Made by a program: the position numbers and the translations under genes. From contig CAWCHI010000007.1 of the NCBI GenBank assembly GCA_963795335.1, forward strand, positions 186,001-250,000: DNA of 64,000 nt. Direction: 5' to 3'. The notes beneath the pieces are model-generated. The model made no database searches. It had not been told where the DNA came from and saw only the letters and a program-made list of their open reading frames with translations. Of the stretch, positions 9,456 through 17,558 are shown piece after piece (position 1 is the first letter of the stretch; each line of letters starts with the position of its first letter). Origin of the DNA: Trebonia sp963795335. GTDB lineage: Bacteria > Actinomycetota > Actinomycetes > Streptosporangiales > Streptosporangiaceae.

Positions 9456-9539
9456 GGACGTGAGCTTAGGGCGCGGTGCCAGCGTGCTGGGTTCTTTCTG
9501 CAACCCAGCACCAAGGCGAGCCAGCAGGGAGGCGGCGGT

Positions 9540-10415
9540 ATGCCTGGCAACGATCTAGATTTGTCCTGGCTCGCCGACGCGCCTGTCTTTATCGACAGCA
9601 AGCAGGTCGGAGCCTTCTACGACGCAGTGGTAGGCCCGGCGTTTAAGACGGTCCAGTTGCAGGTCTCAGCAGGCCGGAACGAGCAGTCAGCCAAGTCAGC
9701 TGGGGCTAGCCTCGGCGCGAGCCTGCAATCCTTGTTTCCATGGCTGAAGGCCGACGTCAACATCAACGCGAGCGCGTCAAAGACCAGGGGACGCCAGGAA
9801 GGCCAGAGCATCGTCCTGGAACCAGTCGAGAACGCCACACGCCAGCTGGTACAGCTCTGCCTGCACTACGTCGTCAACCAGGAGAACCGCATCCGCCTGG
9901 TGAGCAGTGGAGCCGACATCCCGCACCGCGACGACATTAGCGCGAGTCCGCGGATGATCGCGTTCGTTGATGTCCCGCCGCACACGATGTTCCTGCCGCA
10001 GGCCGCGGAACTCGACAGCGGCCGCGTGGTGACTTTCTTCGACCCGCTGGTCAAGGCATTGCAGCAGGACGGCGGCACATCACCTGTGGCTTACCCTCAC
10101 AACACAGCGACGCCCGAGGGAAGACTCCAGCGCGACGCCCACTGGCAGTGGTACGCCGACCACTGGAACCTCGATAAAGCAGTCAAGGCGACCGAGGAGA
10201 CCATCGGCGCAGGCGGCAGACCCCGGTGGATCGACTACCGCATGGTCTTCAGCACCGGGGAGGTCTTGCACCTCCACGTGGTAGCGCACGGCGACTACGA
10301 CACCGGCACCTTCGCCTATAACCTGATCCGGCGCGGCGAACGCTACGGCCTCAGGATCGTCGGCAGCCTGAAATCTCAGCCGGCGCTAAACGTCCTGGCA
10401 ATCTACGAGAAGTAG
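9540..10415 (+). CDS. hypothetical protein, 291 aa
   Basis: The ATG at 9540 follows GGGAGG with a 7-nt spacer, a strong ribosome site. The protein starts MPGNDLDLSWLADAPVFIDS and has no signal peptide or membrane segment. Around residues 55-75 is a Ser/Ala-rich part (KSAGASLGASLQSLFPWLKA). The middle is a regular alpha/beta protein with RMIAFVDVPPHTMFLPQAAE and, near the C-terminus, RWIDYRMVFSTGEVLHLHVV. I do not recognise the family. It lies between two IS3 elements together with gene stubs, so it is probably cargo of the island; the DNA composition is lower in GC than the core genes to the right. Confidence 0.7.
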   Translation: MPGNDLDLSWLADAPVFIDSKQVGAFYDAVVGPAFKTVQLQVSAGRNEQSAKSAGASLGASLQSLFPWLKADVNINASASKTRGRQEGQSIVLEPVENATRQLVQLCLHYVVNQENRIRLVSSGADIPHRDDISASPRMIAFVDVPPHTMFLPQAAELDSGRVVTFFDPLVKALQQDGGTSPVAYPHNTATPEGRLQRDAHWQWYADHWNLDKAVKATEETIGAGGRPRWIDYRMVFSTGEVLHLHVVAHGDYDTGTFAYNLIRRGERYGLRIVGSLKSQPALNVLAIYEK

Positions 10416-10795
10416 TCCCACTGCTCCGCGCATTGCTGACCGCCTGCCCATCCCATCGATGACAGCCCAGGCAGGCGCTTGTTAAGCCGTACCCGCTGCA
10501 ACCTGGGTAAGCCCAAGCCGACAGCCAGTGCATCCGCCAGGTACTCAGGTGTGCCTGGGGGTTTTCGTGAGCGGGGCGACTGCACCGAAAAGCCCATGGT
10601 TGCTCTCGGCAGGGTTTCCGCTGGTTGACGATCGTGCGCTGTGATGCCGACGATTCTTTGGATCGCTGCTGGCATGCCATGGTCGGAGTCCACTCGTCAG
10701 TCGTGCGGGCGGATGCCGAGTCCGTGGTCCCGGCTGGATGTCTTTAGCCGGCTTAGGTCGGCGATGCCATGCTCATCAACCGAACTGCACGGCGG
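10416..10795. other. non-coding or decayed interval with dispersed repeats
   Basis: No convincing gene. The stretch holds the second copy of the degenerate repeat (10573-10647) and, directly before it, the block GCCTGGGGGTTTTCGTGAGC (about 10553-10576) that recurs at about 13826. On the minus strand a frame with PGTPEYLADALAVGLGLP can be read across it, but it has no family resemblance. Confidence 0.4.
10546..10647. repeat. dispersed repeat, copy 2 (two modules)
   Basis: The first module contains GCCTGGGGGTTTTCGTGAGC plus GGGG and is shared almost exactly with 13820-13848. The second module (from ACTGCACC) is shared in degenerate form with 6353-6430. So this copy links the other two, which share nothing with each other, as expected for fragments of one larger ancestral element. 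Confidence 0.5.
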
Positions 10796-11051
10796 TCAGT
10801 CGTCACCTGAGGACAGTGCCCCTAGAGCAGACCTGACCTCGTCGCGGGCGCCGCGGGCGGCTGACAGGACAGCCTTCGCCCCGCTCTCCCCTGAGACCTT
10901 TTGGCATTCCGGCATCGAGCTGCCGAGTCCGGACAGGAGCAGGGGAAGCACACGCTGTTCCTCGCATGTCCACTGCGGGACCCTCCACCAGATGCCGCCA
11001 TCGTCATGCTCCTTGGCCAGCGAGATGATCCGCTCGATCAGGGCTGAGCTT
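10796..11051 (-). pseudogene. C-terminal gene fragment cut by an IS3-family element
   Basis: The minus strand reads ALIERIISLAKEHDDGGIWW, then RVPQWTCEEQRVLPLLLSGL and SGESGAKAVLSAARGARDEV, ending in a normal stop. Upstream (to the right) the frame enters the inverted repeat of the element at 11052, so the true N-terminus is missing. The family is not recognised. The remaining 85 residues look like a helical soluble protein. Confidence 0.5.
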
Positions 11052-11110
11052 GCCCCCGTTTCCCGGACACCTGCCCTGAGGTGGCCTCGGCCATCAGGAA
11101 GGATGTCCCC

Positions 11111-11401
11111 ATGCCTCCACCGCACCCGCCAGAGTTCCGGCACCGCGCTGTCGAGCTTGCCCGCCAGGGCACCGCACCGATCGCCAAGACCGCGAAAGAC
11201 CTCGGCATCAGCGAGTCGTGCCTGCGGAACTGGCTCGCTCAGGCTGATGCCGACGAAAGCAGCAGCCCGCTGAAGCCCACCAGCGCGGAGAAGAAAGAAA
11301 TCGCCGAGCTGCGCCGGAAAAACCGGCAGCTTGAGATGGAAAACGACATCCTCAAGCGCGCCGCCGCTTACTTTGCCCGGGAGAGCGTCCTCCCAAAGTA
11401 A
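11111..11401 (+). CDS. IS3-family transposase OrfA (second element)
   Basis: OrfA starts MPPPHPPEFRHRAVELARQG, contains the helix-turn-helix PIAKTAKDLGISESCLRNWL and the zipper helix EIAELRRKNRQLEMENDIL, and ends AAAYFARESVLPK with TAA. AGGAAGGA lies 7 nt before the ATG. The OrfB frame opens in the -1 register at the C-C-C-A-A-A-G stretch that overlaps the stop, a normal slippage arrangement. Confidence 0.85.
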   Translation: MPPPHPPEFRHRAVELARQGTAPIAKTAKDLGISESCLRNWLAQADADESSSPLKPTSAEKKEIAELRRKNRQLEMENDILKRAAAYFARESVLPK

Positions 11402-12183
11402 CCTTCCGGCTGGTCCGAGAGCTCGCCGATACCGGAATCCCGGTCGCGGCGGCCTGCCGGGTACTGAACGTGTCCACGTCCGGCTATTACGAATGGCTGG
11501 GAAAGCCAGAATCGCCGAGAAACGCGAGGAACAGGGAGCTTGCGAAAATGATCGCGGTGATTCACGAGGAGTCCCGTGGCACTTACGGGTGGCCGCGGGT
11601 CCATGCCGAGCTGGTCCTCGGCCTGGGCGAGACCGTGAACCGCAAGCGGGTCGCCCGGCTCATGCGCGAGGCCGGCTTGCAGGGCATCCACCGGCGCAAA
11701 GGCCGGAAGAACCTGGTTAACGCGGCGACCGAGGAAGACCTGGTGCACCGCCAGTTCACGGTCGCCGAGCTCGACCGGCTCTGGCTGACCGACATCACCG
11801 AGCACCCGACAAACGAGGGAAAGGTGTACTGCGCAGCGGTCATGGACGCCTGCTCACGGCGGATCATCGGCTGGTCGATTGACGTCAGCCAGAAATCAGA
11901 GCTGGTCATCGACGCAATCGGCATGGCCATTCTCCGGCGCAGGCCGGAGTCAAGCAAAACGATCCTGCATTCCGACCACGGAACTCAGTATACTTCCTGG
12001 GCATTCGGGAAAAGACTCCGTGATGCCGGACTGCTCGGCTCGATGGGAACGATCGGGGACTGTTACGACAACTCGATGATGGAATCGTTCTGGGGCACCA
12101 TGCAGATAGAACTTCTTGACCGCAAGGCATGGAAATCCCGGAAAGAGCTAGCGAATGCAATGTTCGAATGGATAGAATGCGGT
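11395..12183 (+). pseudogene. IS3-family transposase OrfB, C-terminally truncated
   Basis: The frame opens just before the OrfA stop (VTFRLVRELADTGIPVAAAC) and contains VIHEESRGTYGWPRVHAEL, the first catalytic Asp in RLWLTDITEHPTNEGK, the second in ILHSDHGTQYTSW and the Glu in NSMMESFWGTMQIEL. After WIEC it changes to unrelated sequence and runs on to 12276 inside the next gene's opposite strand. The catalytic triad remains, but the C-terminal segment and right end are lost. Confidence 0.85.
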
Positions 12184-12214
12184 GTAGCCGTGAACCCTGC
12201 AAGTCATCGGCGGC

Positions 12215-13450
12215 CTAACTCGGCTCATCCTTGTCCGCTAGGAACAGCTCCCATCTCGGTCCTCCGAAGTTCTTGAGCCACTCGATTAGCTTCGGGCGAT
12301 CAGGATGCTCGTCCAGGAACTTGAGGAGTCTCCCCCTCCGGGCGAATCCCTGCTGGCGGGCGAGGGTGAGGTAGTTTGCGAGCGTGTCGCGCACCGCCCA
12401 CTCGAATTTGCCGGCGGCATCCCGGGGGACCTCTGGCGGCTGCCCTCCGTGTACGGCGACCGATCGGATCTGGTCGTAGTAGAAGAAGGTCGCGTTGGGG
12501 TGGCGGAATCCGCCCTCGATGAGGTGGCTCAACATCATCTGGCGGAACGCCAGGCCGGGAGCCTTGAGCCCCTCGGACTTGTCCCCGAGGAGTGCTTCGA
12601 GGGCGAAGCACCGGTACAGCATCGCGACGAGGCTGTCGCCGGTCAGGCAGGCTCGCTCCATCCACTCCATCGCCAGGGCGGCCTTGGCCTCGACGTCAGT
12701 CCTCGGTGGTGCTGAGATTGACATGGCGGGGTGGCTGAGAAGTTTCTCCGCCTCGCCTTGTGTCAGTTCGAGTTCGTATGCCTCGTCGTCACGCCTGTTC
12801 CAGCCGCTGAACCGAGCGTCGAAGGCGTAACCGATACCAATCCGGAAACGCAACTGCCGGTCGTGGACGTACTCCGCCGCGGCGACGCGCAGCGCGCGGA
12901 GAAGGTGATTGACCTGGTCGCGGGCGCGGTCTGCCATCCGTGCGTAACTGCTTCCCTCGACCTCTACAGCCGCCACGCACCCGGTTGGTTTCTCCAGCAC
13001 GAACCATGGGTTTGTTGGCGGGATAGCTGGTTCGTCCGTTGCGAGCAGGCGCACCCCCTGGAGCGCAACGGTCGACGTGACCAGCAGGAACTCCACTGGG
13101 ATGTAGCAAGTGGCTTTCTTTACCTCGGCAGCGTGGCTGGCCACGAAGGCAGGCACATGGTCGGCTGACTGGTCGGACCAGCACTCCGCCATGAATCGCT
13201 GGACCTTCTTCTCCGCATGGTCGAGGCCCTCGAAGCGGAGGTCGGTCCGTAGTGCGGCAACAAGCTGATCAGCGGCATCTGTCTCGTCGCGCTGGAAGCC
13301 GAGGGTTTCGGCCTCAGCTGTCGCCAAGTCATCGGGGATTCTCATCGTCAACGTCGTCTGGGCGGTGGGATCTGGTGGCCTCCGCACCAGGCGCTGCAGT
13401 TCATCAAGGAGCCGCTCCACATCTGGGGCCCCGCGTCGCTTGCCGTTCAT
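12215..13450 (-). CDS. Apea-like HEPN domain protein (411 aa)
   Basis: The C-terminal region has the HEPN layout: YRCFALEALLGDKSEGLKAP, then LAFRQMMLSHLIEGG, then DQIRSVAVHGGQPPE. The last contains R-x4-H (RSVAVH, about residues 328-333), the catalytic motif of HEPN ribonucleases. The N-terminal ~60 residues resemble a small accessory region, and residues ~110-230 contain a beta-rich part (VEFLLVTSTVALQGVRLLAT). Apea-like HEPN proteins are found in abortive-infection and toxin-like loci and can cleave RNA. It is alone here, without an obvious antitoxin or nucleotidyltransferase, and its downstream flank is the truncated IS3 element. RNA cleavage is inferred from the motif only. Confidence 0.72.
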   Translation of the reverse strand: MNGKRRGAPDVERLLDELQRLVRRPPDPTAQTTLTMRIPDDLATAEAETLGFQRDETDAADQLVAALRTDLRFEGLDHAEKKVQRFMAECWSDQSADHVPAFVASHAAEVKKATCYIPVEFLLVTSTVALQGVRLLATDEPAIPPTNPWFVLEKPTGCVAAVEVEGSSYARMADRARDQVNHLLRALRVAAAEYVHDRQLRFRIGIGYAFDARFSGWNRRDDEAYELELTQGEAEKLLSHPAMSISAPPRTDVEAKAALAMEWMERACLTGDSLVAMLYRCFALEALLGDKSEGLKAPGLAFRQMMLSHLIEGGFRHPNATFFYYDQIRSVAVHGGQPPEVPRDAAGKFEWAVRDTLANYLTLARQQGFARRGRLLKFLDEHPDRPKLIEWLKNFGGPRWELFLADKDEPS

Positions 13451-13530
13451 CCCTTCTCCCTGTTGATGGCCTCGGCCGTCTGTGCTAAGCCTGCCAGCCC
13501 CAGACCTACTCCGAGGTGGAGTCCGCTATC

Positions 13531-13707
13531 TCATCGAGCTGTGCGGTCGCGTCTCGCGCGACGACACCGAGTACATCCAGTTAGCGGCGGGAGGAAGTCG
13601 ACGAAGATAGGCGGTGCCACGACGGGGTTGTTCAGCACGTCGAAGCTCCCGTCGGGCAGGAGGTCGAGCAGGTGGCGGACCTTGTATCGGATGAAGATGA
13701 AGACCAT
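13531..13707 (-). CDS. small hypothetical protein (58 aa), low confidence
   Basis: Between the HEPN gene and the YceI gene this minus-strand frame starts with ATG (MVFIFIRYKVRHLLDLLPDG), and nearly all third codon positions in its first 40 codons are G or C, which the neighbouring frames do not show. It continues FDVLNNPVVAPPIFVDFLPP and ends in TGA. No family recognised. It may be the remains of a larger gene at the island edge. Confidence 0.4.
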   Translation of the reverse strand: MVFIFIRYKVRHLLDLLPDGSFDVLNNPVVAPPIFVDFLPPLTGCTRCRRARRDRTAR

Positions 13708-13819
13708 TGCGGTAAACGGTCTACCGGCGCCGCTAACAACTGTTCCCTTCCTGCCAGCGGAGCCGCGGCCGGGAGCAGCGCACGGCAGAGACGGCTGATC
13801 TCTGCCGTGTGTTCAGGCT

Positions 13820-13848
13820 TGCCTGGGGGTTTTCGTGAGCGGGGGGCA
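13820..13848. repeat. dispersed repeat, copy 3 (first module only)
   Basis: This copy contains GCCTGGGGGTTTTCGTGAGC followed by GGGG, identical over 24 nt to the block at about 10553. In both places it is preceded by CAGG and a TGCC step. It sits at the change from the lower-GC island to core-type genes. Confidence 0.6.
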
Positions 13849-13898
13849 TGAACCCCCACTTTGCGATAACCGTGCACGGTTGCAGCTTAAATCGCACG

Positions 13899-14456
13899 CT
13901 AAGGGACGCTCACCTCGAACTCCACGTTCACCTCATCGCGCAGCTTCAGCGCCCCAAAGAACCCCGAGTAAGGCGTAATCCCAAAATCCGACTGCTGGAT
14001 CACCGCACTCCCCCGGTACCGCCCCTCCTCGGACCCCGCGGCCACCTCCAACCGCAACGCCTTCGACACGCCGTTCAGCACCAGCGTCCCCTCGATCGCC
14101 CCGCCGCCGGCCGCGCTGGCCGATCGGAACACGCGCGTCGACGTGAACCGCGCTACCGCGCCGCCGCCGAGGATCTTGCCTGCCTGCTTCTCGATGTCGC
14201 GCCGGTCCTTGTCGCTGAGGGGCTTCGCGCCGCCGGTCCCCTCCCGCACGGCCAGGGAGCTCAGGTCGAGCTCGGCCGTGACCGTCACCGAGTCGCTCGT
14301 CTCGCCCGCGGCGGGGACCGTCACGTGCGCCGACCACCGGGTGATCTCCAGCGTGAGGTCGTGCCCCACCCGGGCGGCCAGTCCCTGTCGCCCGGTCTTG
14401 ACCAGCACCCGTCCGTTGCCGGGGCCAAGCTCGTATTCGCCTGCAAGGTCTGCCAT
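13899..14456 (-). CDS. YceI family protein
   Basis: The 185-residue protein starts MADLAGEYELGPGNGRVLVK and has the YceI lipocalin-like pattern: GLAARVGHDLTLEITRWSAH early, the middle strand VTAELDLSSLAVREG, then ARFTSTRVF and the C-terminal IQQSDFGITPYSGFFGALKL. There is no signal peptide, so it should be cytoplasmic, as in many actinobacterial members. YceI proteins bind polyisoprenoid or amphiphilic ligands; the physiological ligand here is unknown. GGTGGG lies just before the ATG. It is divergent from transketolase, with a 150-nt shared upstream region. Confidence 0.9.
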   Translation of the reverse strand: MADLAGEYELGPGNGRVLVKTGRQGLAARVGHDLTLEITRWSAHVTVPAAGETSDSVTVTAELDLSSLAVREGTGGAKPLSDKDRRDIEKQAGKILGGGAVARFTSTRVFRSASAAGGGAIEGTLVLNGVSKALRLEVAAGSEEGRYRGSAVIQQSDFGITPYSGFFGALKLRDEVNVEFEVSVP

Positions 14457-14606
14457 GAATCCCACCGTACGCGCGCCCGGGGCAGAGCCGATATACAGGC
14501 CATGAGACACCACGGAAGACAGAGTCAATCGAGAGACATCGGCCATACGAATCGGTAACCGGGCGACATGCGGTTTGAAGCCAGCTAACGGGGCTAGTGG
14601 CCACCT

Positions 14607-16526
14607 ATGACCACCACTGCCCCAAGCAACGACGTATCCCTCGACGTGGCGGCCGACCTGGCAGCGCAGCTCCGGGTCGACTCGATCCGCGCCTCCACCA
14701 GTGCTGGCTCTGGGCACCCCACCTCGAGCATGTCGGCTGCCGACCTGCTCGCCGTGCTGGTCAGCCGTCACCTGCGGTACGACTGGGACGATCCCAAGTC
14801 GCCGTTCAACGACCACCTGATCTTCTCCAAGGGCCACGCGTCCCCGCTGCTGTACTCGGTCTACCGGGCCGTCGGCGCGGTCAAGGAAGACGAGCTCCTC
14901 ACCGGCTACCGGAGGTTCGGGCAGCGCCTCGAAGGCCACCCCACCCCCATCCTGCCCTGGGTCGACGTCGCCACCGGCTCCCTCGGGCAGGGCCTGCCGG
15001 ACGCGGTCGGCGTGGCGCTGGCCGGGAAGTACCTGGACCGGCTGCCCTACCGCACCTGGGTGCTGTGCGGCGACAGCGAGCTGGCCGAAGGCTCCATCTG
15101 GGAGGCCCTCGACAAGGCGTCCTACTACAAGCTGTCCAACCTGGTCGTCATGTTCGACGTCAACCGGCTCGGCCAGCGCGGCGCCACCGACCTGGGCTGG
15201 GACATCGACGCCTACGCGCAGCGGGCCGAGGCCTTCGGCGCCCGCACGATCCAGATCGACGGGCACGACCAGTCGATCATCGACCACGCGTTCGTCGAGG
15301 CCGCCAGCCACACCGCGGGTGACCAGCCGACCGTCATCATCGCCAAGACGATCAAGGGCCGGGGCTTCTCCGAGGTGGAGAACAGCCCCGACTGGCACGG
15401 CAAGCCGTTCCCGCAGGACATGGCCGACCGGGCGATCGCCGAGCTCGGCGGCGTCCGCGAGCTGACCGTCCGCGGGCCGAAGCCGGAGTACACCAAGCCG
15501 GGCCCGCTGCCGGAGAAGCCGAACACGATCCCCACCCAGGGCGACGCGGCTCCGCCGAGCACCGAGTGGCCCGAGTACAAGGTCGGCGACAAGGTCGCGA
15601 CCCGCAAGGCCTACGGCGACGCGCTGGTCACCCTCGGCGCCCGCGACGACCAGGTGGTCGCGCTCGACGGCGAGGTCAGCAACTCGACCTACGCGTCGGA
15701 GTTCGCCAAGGCGTTCCCCGAGCGCTACTTCGAGATGTTCATCGCCGAGCAGCAGCTGGTGGCGGCCGCGACCGGGATCGCGGTCCGCGGGTACACGACG
15801 TTCGCGTCGACGTTCGCCGCGTTCTTCACCCGGGCCTACGACTTCATCCGGATGGGCGCCATCTCCCGCGCCAACCTGCGGCTGGTCGGCTCGCACGCCG
15901 GCGTCGAGATCGGCCCCGACGGCCCGTCGCAGATGGCGATGGAGGACCTCGCGATGATGCGCGCGGTGCAGGGCTCGACGGTGCTGTACCCGGCCGACGG
16001 CACCAGCACGGTCGCGCTGACCGAGGTCATGGCGCACACGCCGGGCATCAGCTACATGCGCACCACCCGCGGGTCCTACCCCGGCCTGTACGAGCCGGGG
16101 ACGGCGTTCCCGGTCGGCAAGTCGAAGGTGCTGCGCTCCTCCGACCACGACCAGGTGACCCTCGTCGGCGCCGGGGTCACCCTGCACGAGTGCCTCAAGG
16201 CAGCCGACCTGCTGGCCAGCAGCGGCATCGCCGCCCGCGTCATCGACTGCTACTCGGTCAAGCCGATCGACGCCGAGACGCTGGTCAACGCGGCCAACGC
16301 CACCGGCGGCCGCATCGTCACGGCCGAGGACCACCACCCCGAGGGCGGGCTCGGCGCGGCCGTAGCCGACGCCCTGCTCGGCTCCGGGCAGCAGAACCTC
16401 ACGATCAGCCGGCTCGCGGTCCGCGAGATGCCGGGCTCGGGCACCCCCGAGGAGCTGCTCGGCTGGGCCGGGATCGACGCCGAGCACATCGCCGCCGCCG
16501 CCCGGGCGCTTACCAGCGCCCAGTAG
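14607..16526 (+). CDS. tkt: transketolase, short form (639 aa)
   Basis: Transketolase moves two-carbon units between sugar phosphates in the pentose phosphate pathway, using thiamine diphosphate. The N-terminal domain has SGHPTSSMSAADLLAVLVSR, HLIFSKGHASPLLYSVYRAV and the cofactor motif CGDSELAEGSIWEALDKASY ending in NLVVMFDVN. The pyrimidine-binding domain contains YFEMFIAEQQLVAAATGIAV with the catalytic Glu and TTFASTFAAFFTRAYDFIR. The C-terminal domain starts near residue 500. At 639 residues it resembles the shorter transketolases more than the ~700-residue housekeeping enzymes of actinomycetes, so it could be a second copy. It makes or uses sedoheptulose 7-phosphate, the precursor used by MysA 20 kb away, but there is no operon link. 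Confidence 0.93.
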   Translation: MTTTAPSNDVSLDVAADLAAQLRVDSIRASTSAGSGHPTSSMSAADLLAVLVSRHLRYDWDDPKSPFNDHLIFSKGHASPLLYSVYRAVGAVKEDELLTGYRRFGQRLEGHPTPILPWVDVATGSLGQGLPDAVGVALAGKYLDRLPYRTWVLCGDSELAEGSIWEALDKASYYKLSNLVVMFDVNRLGQRGATDLGWDIDAYAQRAEAFGARTIQIDGHDQSIIDHAFVEAASHTAGDQPTVIIAKTIKGRGFSEVENSPDWHGKPFPQDMADRAIAELGGVRELTVRGPKPEYTKPGPLPEKPNTIPTQGDAAPPSTEWPEYKVGDKVATRKAYGDALVTLGARDDQVVALDGEVSNSTYASEFAKAFPERYFEMFIAEQQLVAAATGIAVRGYTTFASTFAAFFTRAYDFIRMGAISRANLRLVGSHAGVEIGPDGPSQMAMEDLAMMRAVQGSTVLYPADGTSTVALTEVMAHTPGISYMRTTRGSYPGLYEPGTAFPVGKSKVLRSSDHDQVTLVGAGVTLHECLKAADLLASSGIAARVIDCYSVKPIDAETLVNAANATGGRIVTAEDHHPEGGLGAAVADALLGSGQQNLTISRLAVREMPGSGTPEELLGWAGIDAEHIAAAARALTSAQ

Positions 16527-16544
16527 GGGGGAGCGGAGTCAGCA

Positions 16545-16590
16545 GCGCCCGTTCGGGATGATGAACGACACGATCATTCCGAACGGGCGC
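16545..16590 (+). terminator. hairpin after tkt, probable terminator
   Basis: The arms GCGCCCGTTCGGGATGA and TCATTCCGAACGGGCGC pair over 17 positions with one mismatch around a 12-nt loop, 18 nt after the transketolase stop. No long T run follows. Part of this hairpin recurs at 27855 (see repeat). Confidence 0.6.
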
Positions 16591-16604
16591 TTGGCTTCGC
16601 CCAC
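16552..16604. repeat. dispersed ~50-bp repeat, copy 1
   Basis: Shares with 27855-27905 the order CGG-ATGATGAA-GACA-CATT-CCGAACGGG-GCTT-CGCC with small gaps, roughly three quarters identical. Copy 1 overlaps the tkt hairpin; copy 2 lies in an intergenic region. Confidence 0.55.
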
Positions 16605-16685
16605 CTCCTGTCACTCGCCCCCCAGGGCCTCATCGGCGCCCATAATCCGCTGGTCCTGGCGGAGGTCGCGTGGCAGGCTTCGCTC

Positions 16686-17558
16686 GTGGCCAGTGACGTG
16701 GTGTGGTGGCCGGGCGGCCCAGAAGCCAGCCGCGACAGCGTGACGGCCCTGATTGTCTCGTACAACACCCGGGAGCTGACCGCGTTCTCGCTGTGGTCGC
16801 TGCGCACCGTCCTGAGCTGGCCGGACCTGGAGATCGTGGTGGTCGACAACGGCTCGCGGGACGGGTCGGCCGAGCTGCTGGCCGAGGCCGAGCGGGGCGG
16901 GGTCTGCACGCTGCTCGCCAACTCCGGCAACCGCCAGCACGGACCCGCACTCAACCAGGGAATCTCGTACCTGGCGTCCCGGCCCGGGCCGCGGCCCGGA
17001 TGGATCTGGATCCTGGACTCCGACGTCGTCGCCGCGCGGCCAGACGCGCTCTCCGCCGCTGTCACCGTGGCCCGGGCACACTCCGCGGCCCTGGTCGGCG
17101 AGCCGCAGCCTGACCAGTGGCACCCTGACGGGCGCTTCGGGCAGTACTCGCTGCTGCTGGACCCGGCCGTAGCGTGGCAGCCGCGAACCGGCCCTTTCGA
17201 CAGCGGCGGCGACCCGTCGACCGGCCTCCTTACGGCCGCCGCGCGACTCGGCATCGCGATGGCGCCCTTCCCGTTCACGGCCGACGGCTACGTCATCCAC
17301 CTCGGACGCGGCAGCCTCGCCGCGGTCTACGCCGCCGGGGACCGTTCCCATCCCCTCTACGAGTGGGCCGCGACCCACCATGAACCGCACTACGCCGCAG
17401 TTCCCGACGCGGACCAGCGATACCACGCCCTGCAGCAGCAATTCCGTCAGCAGACCGATCCGCTTACCGGGGCAACCCTGGCCGCAGCCTGCCGCCGAGC
17501 ATCAGGCCACGCCGTAAGACGCACCGGCAGCAGTCAGCGACGCCGAGCGAGCTGTTAA
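16686..17558 (+). CDS. family 2-type glycosyltransferase
   Basis: The GT-A fold start is clear: VTALIVSYNTRELTAFSLWS, then LEIVVVDNGSRDGSAELLAE and the nucleotide/metal site WIWILDSDVVAARPDALSAA (D-S-D as the D-x-D motif). The protein is 290 residues and soluble, without membrane helices. The C-terminal third contains the acceptor side (FPFTADGYVIHLGRGSL). The GTG at 16686 gives VASDVVWWPGG. It is a single gene between tkt and a convergent HNH gene whose stop codon overlaps its own; the sugar and acceptor cannot be told from sequence. Confidence 0.82.
   Translation: MASDVVWWPGGPEASRDSVTALIVSYNTRELTAFSLWSLRTVLSWPDLEIVVVDNGSRDGSAELLAEAERGGVCTLLANSGNRQHGPALNQGISYLASRPGPRPGWIWILDSDVVAARPDALSAAVTVARAHSAALVGEPQPDQWHPDGRFGQYSLLLDPAVAWQPRTGPFDSGGDPSTGLLTAAARLGIAMAPFPFTADGYVIHLGRGSLAAVYAAGDRSHPLYEWAATHHEPHYAAVPDADQRYHALQQQFRQQTDPLTGATLAAACRRASGHAVRRTGSSQRRRASC

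Larger units (their letters stand above)
11052..12183 (+). mobile_element. IS3-family insertion sequence, right end missing
   Basis: The left tip begins TGCCCCCGTTTCCCGGACAC, a typical IS3-family inverted repeat. Two overlapping transposase frames follow. The OrfB frame stops matching the family at about 12183, right after MFEWIEC, where the usual C-terminus (W-Y-N-x-x-R-R-H-S-S-I/L) should begin, and no right inverted repeat is present before the next gene. The element therefore lost its right end by deletion and should be immobile. It is not the same element as the one at 7918: the tips and the proteins differ. Confidence 0.82.

Noticed and set aside
10796..11143. The full 115-codon minus-strand frame as one gene
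   Set aside because: Its first ~30 codons lie inside the IS3 left end and are transposon sequence read backwards; only the part up to 11051 is original gene.
13899..16487. A very long open frame on the minus strand across transketolase
   Set aside because: It is the mirror of strongly biased coding DNA. Only its last 185 codons are real (YceI); the rest lies opposite the clear transketolase gene.
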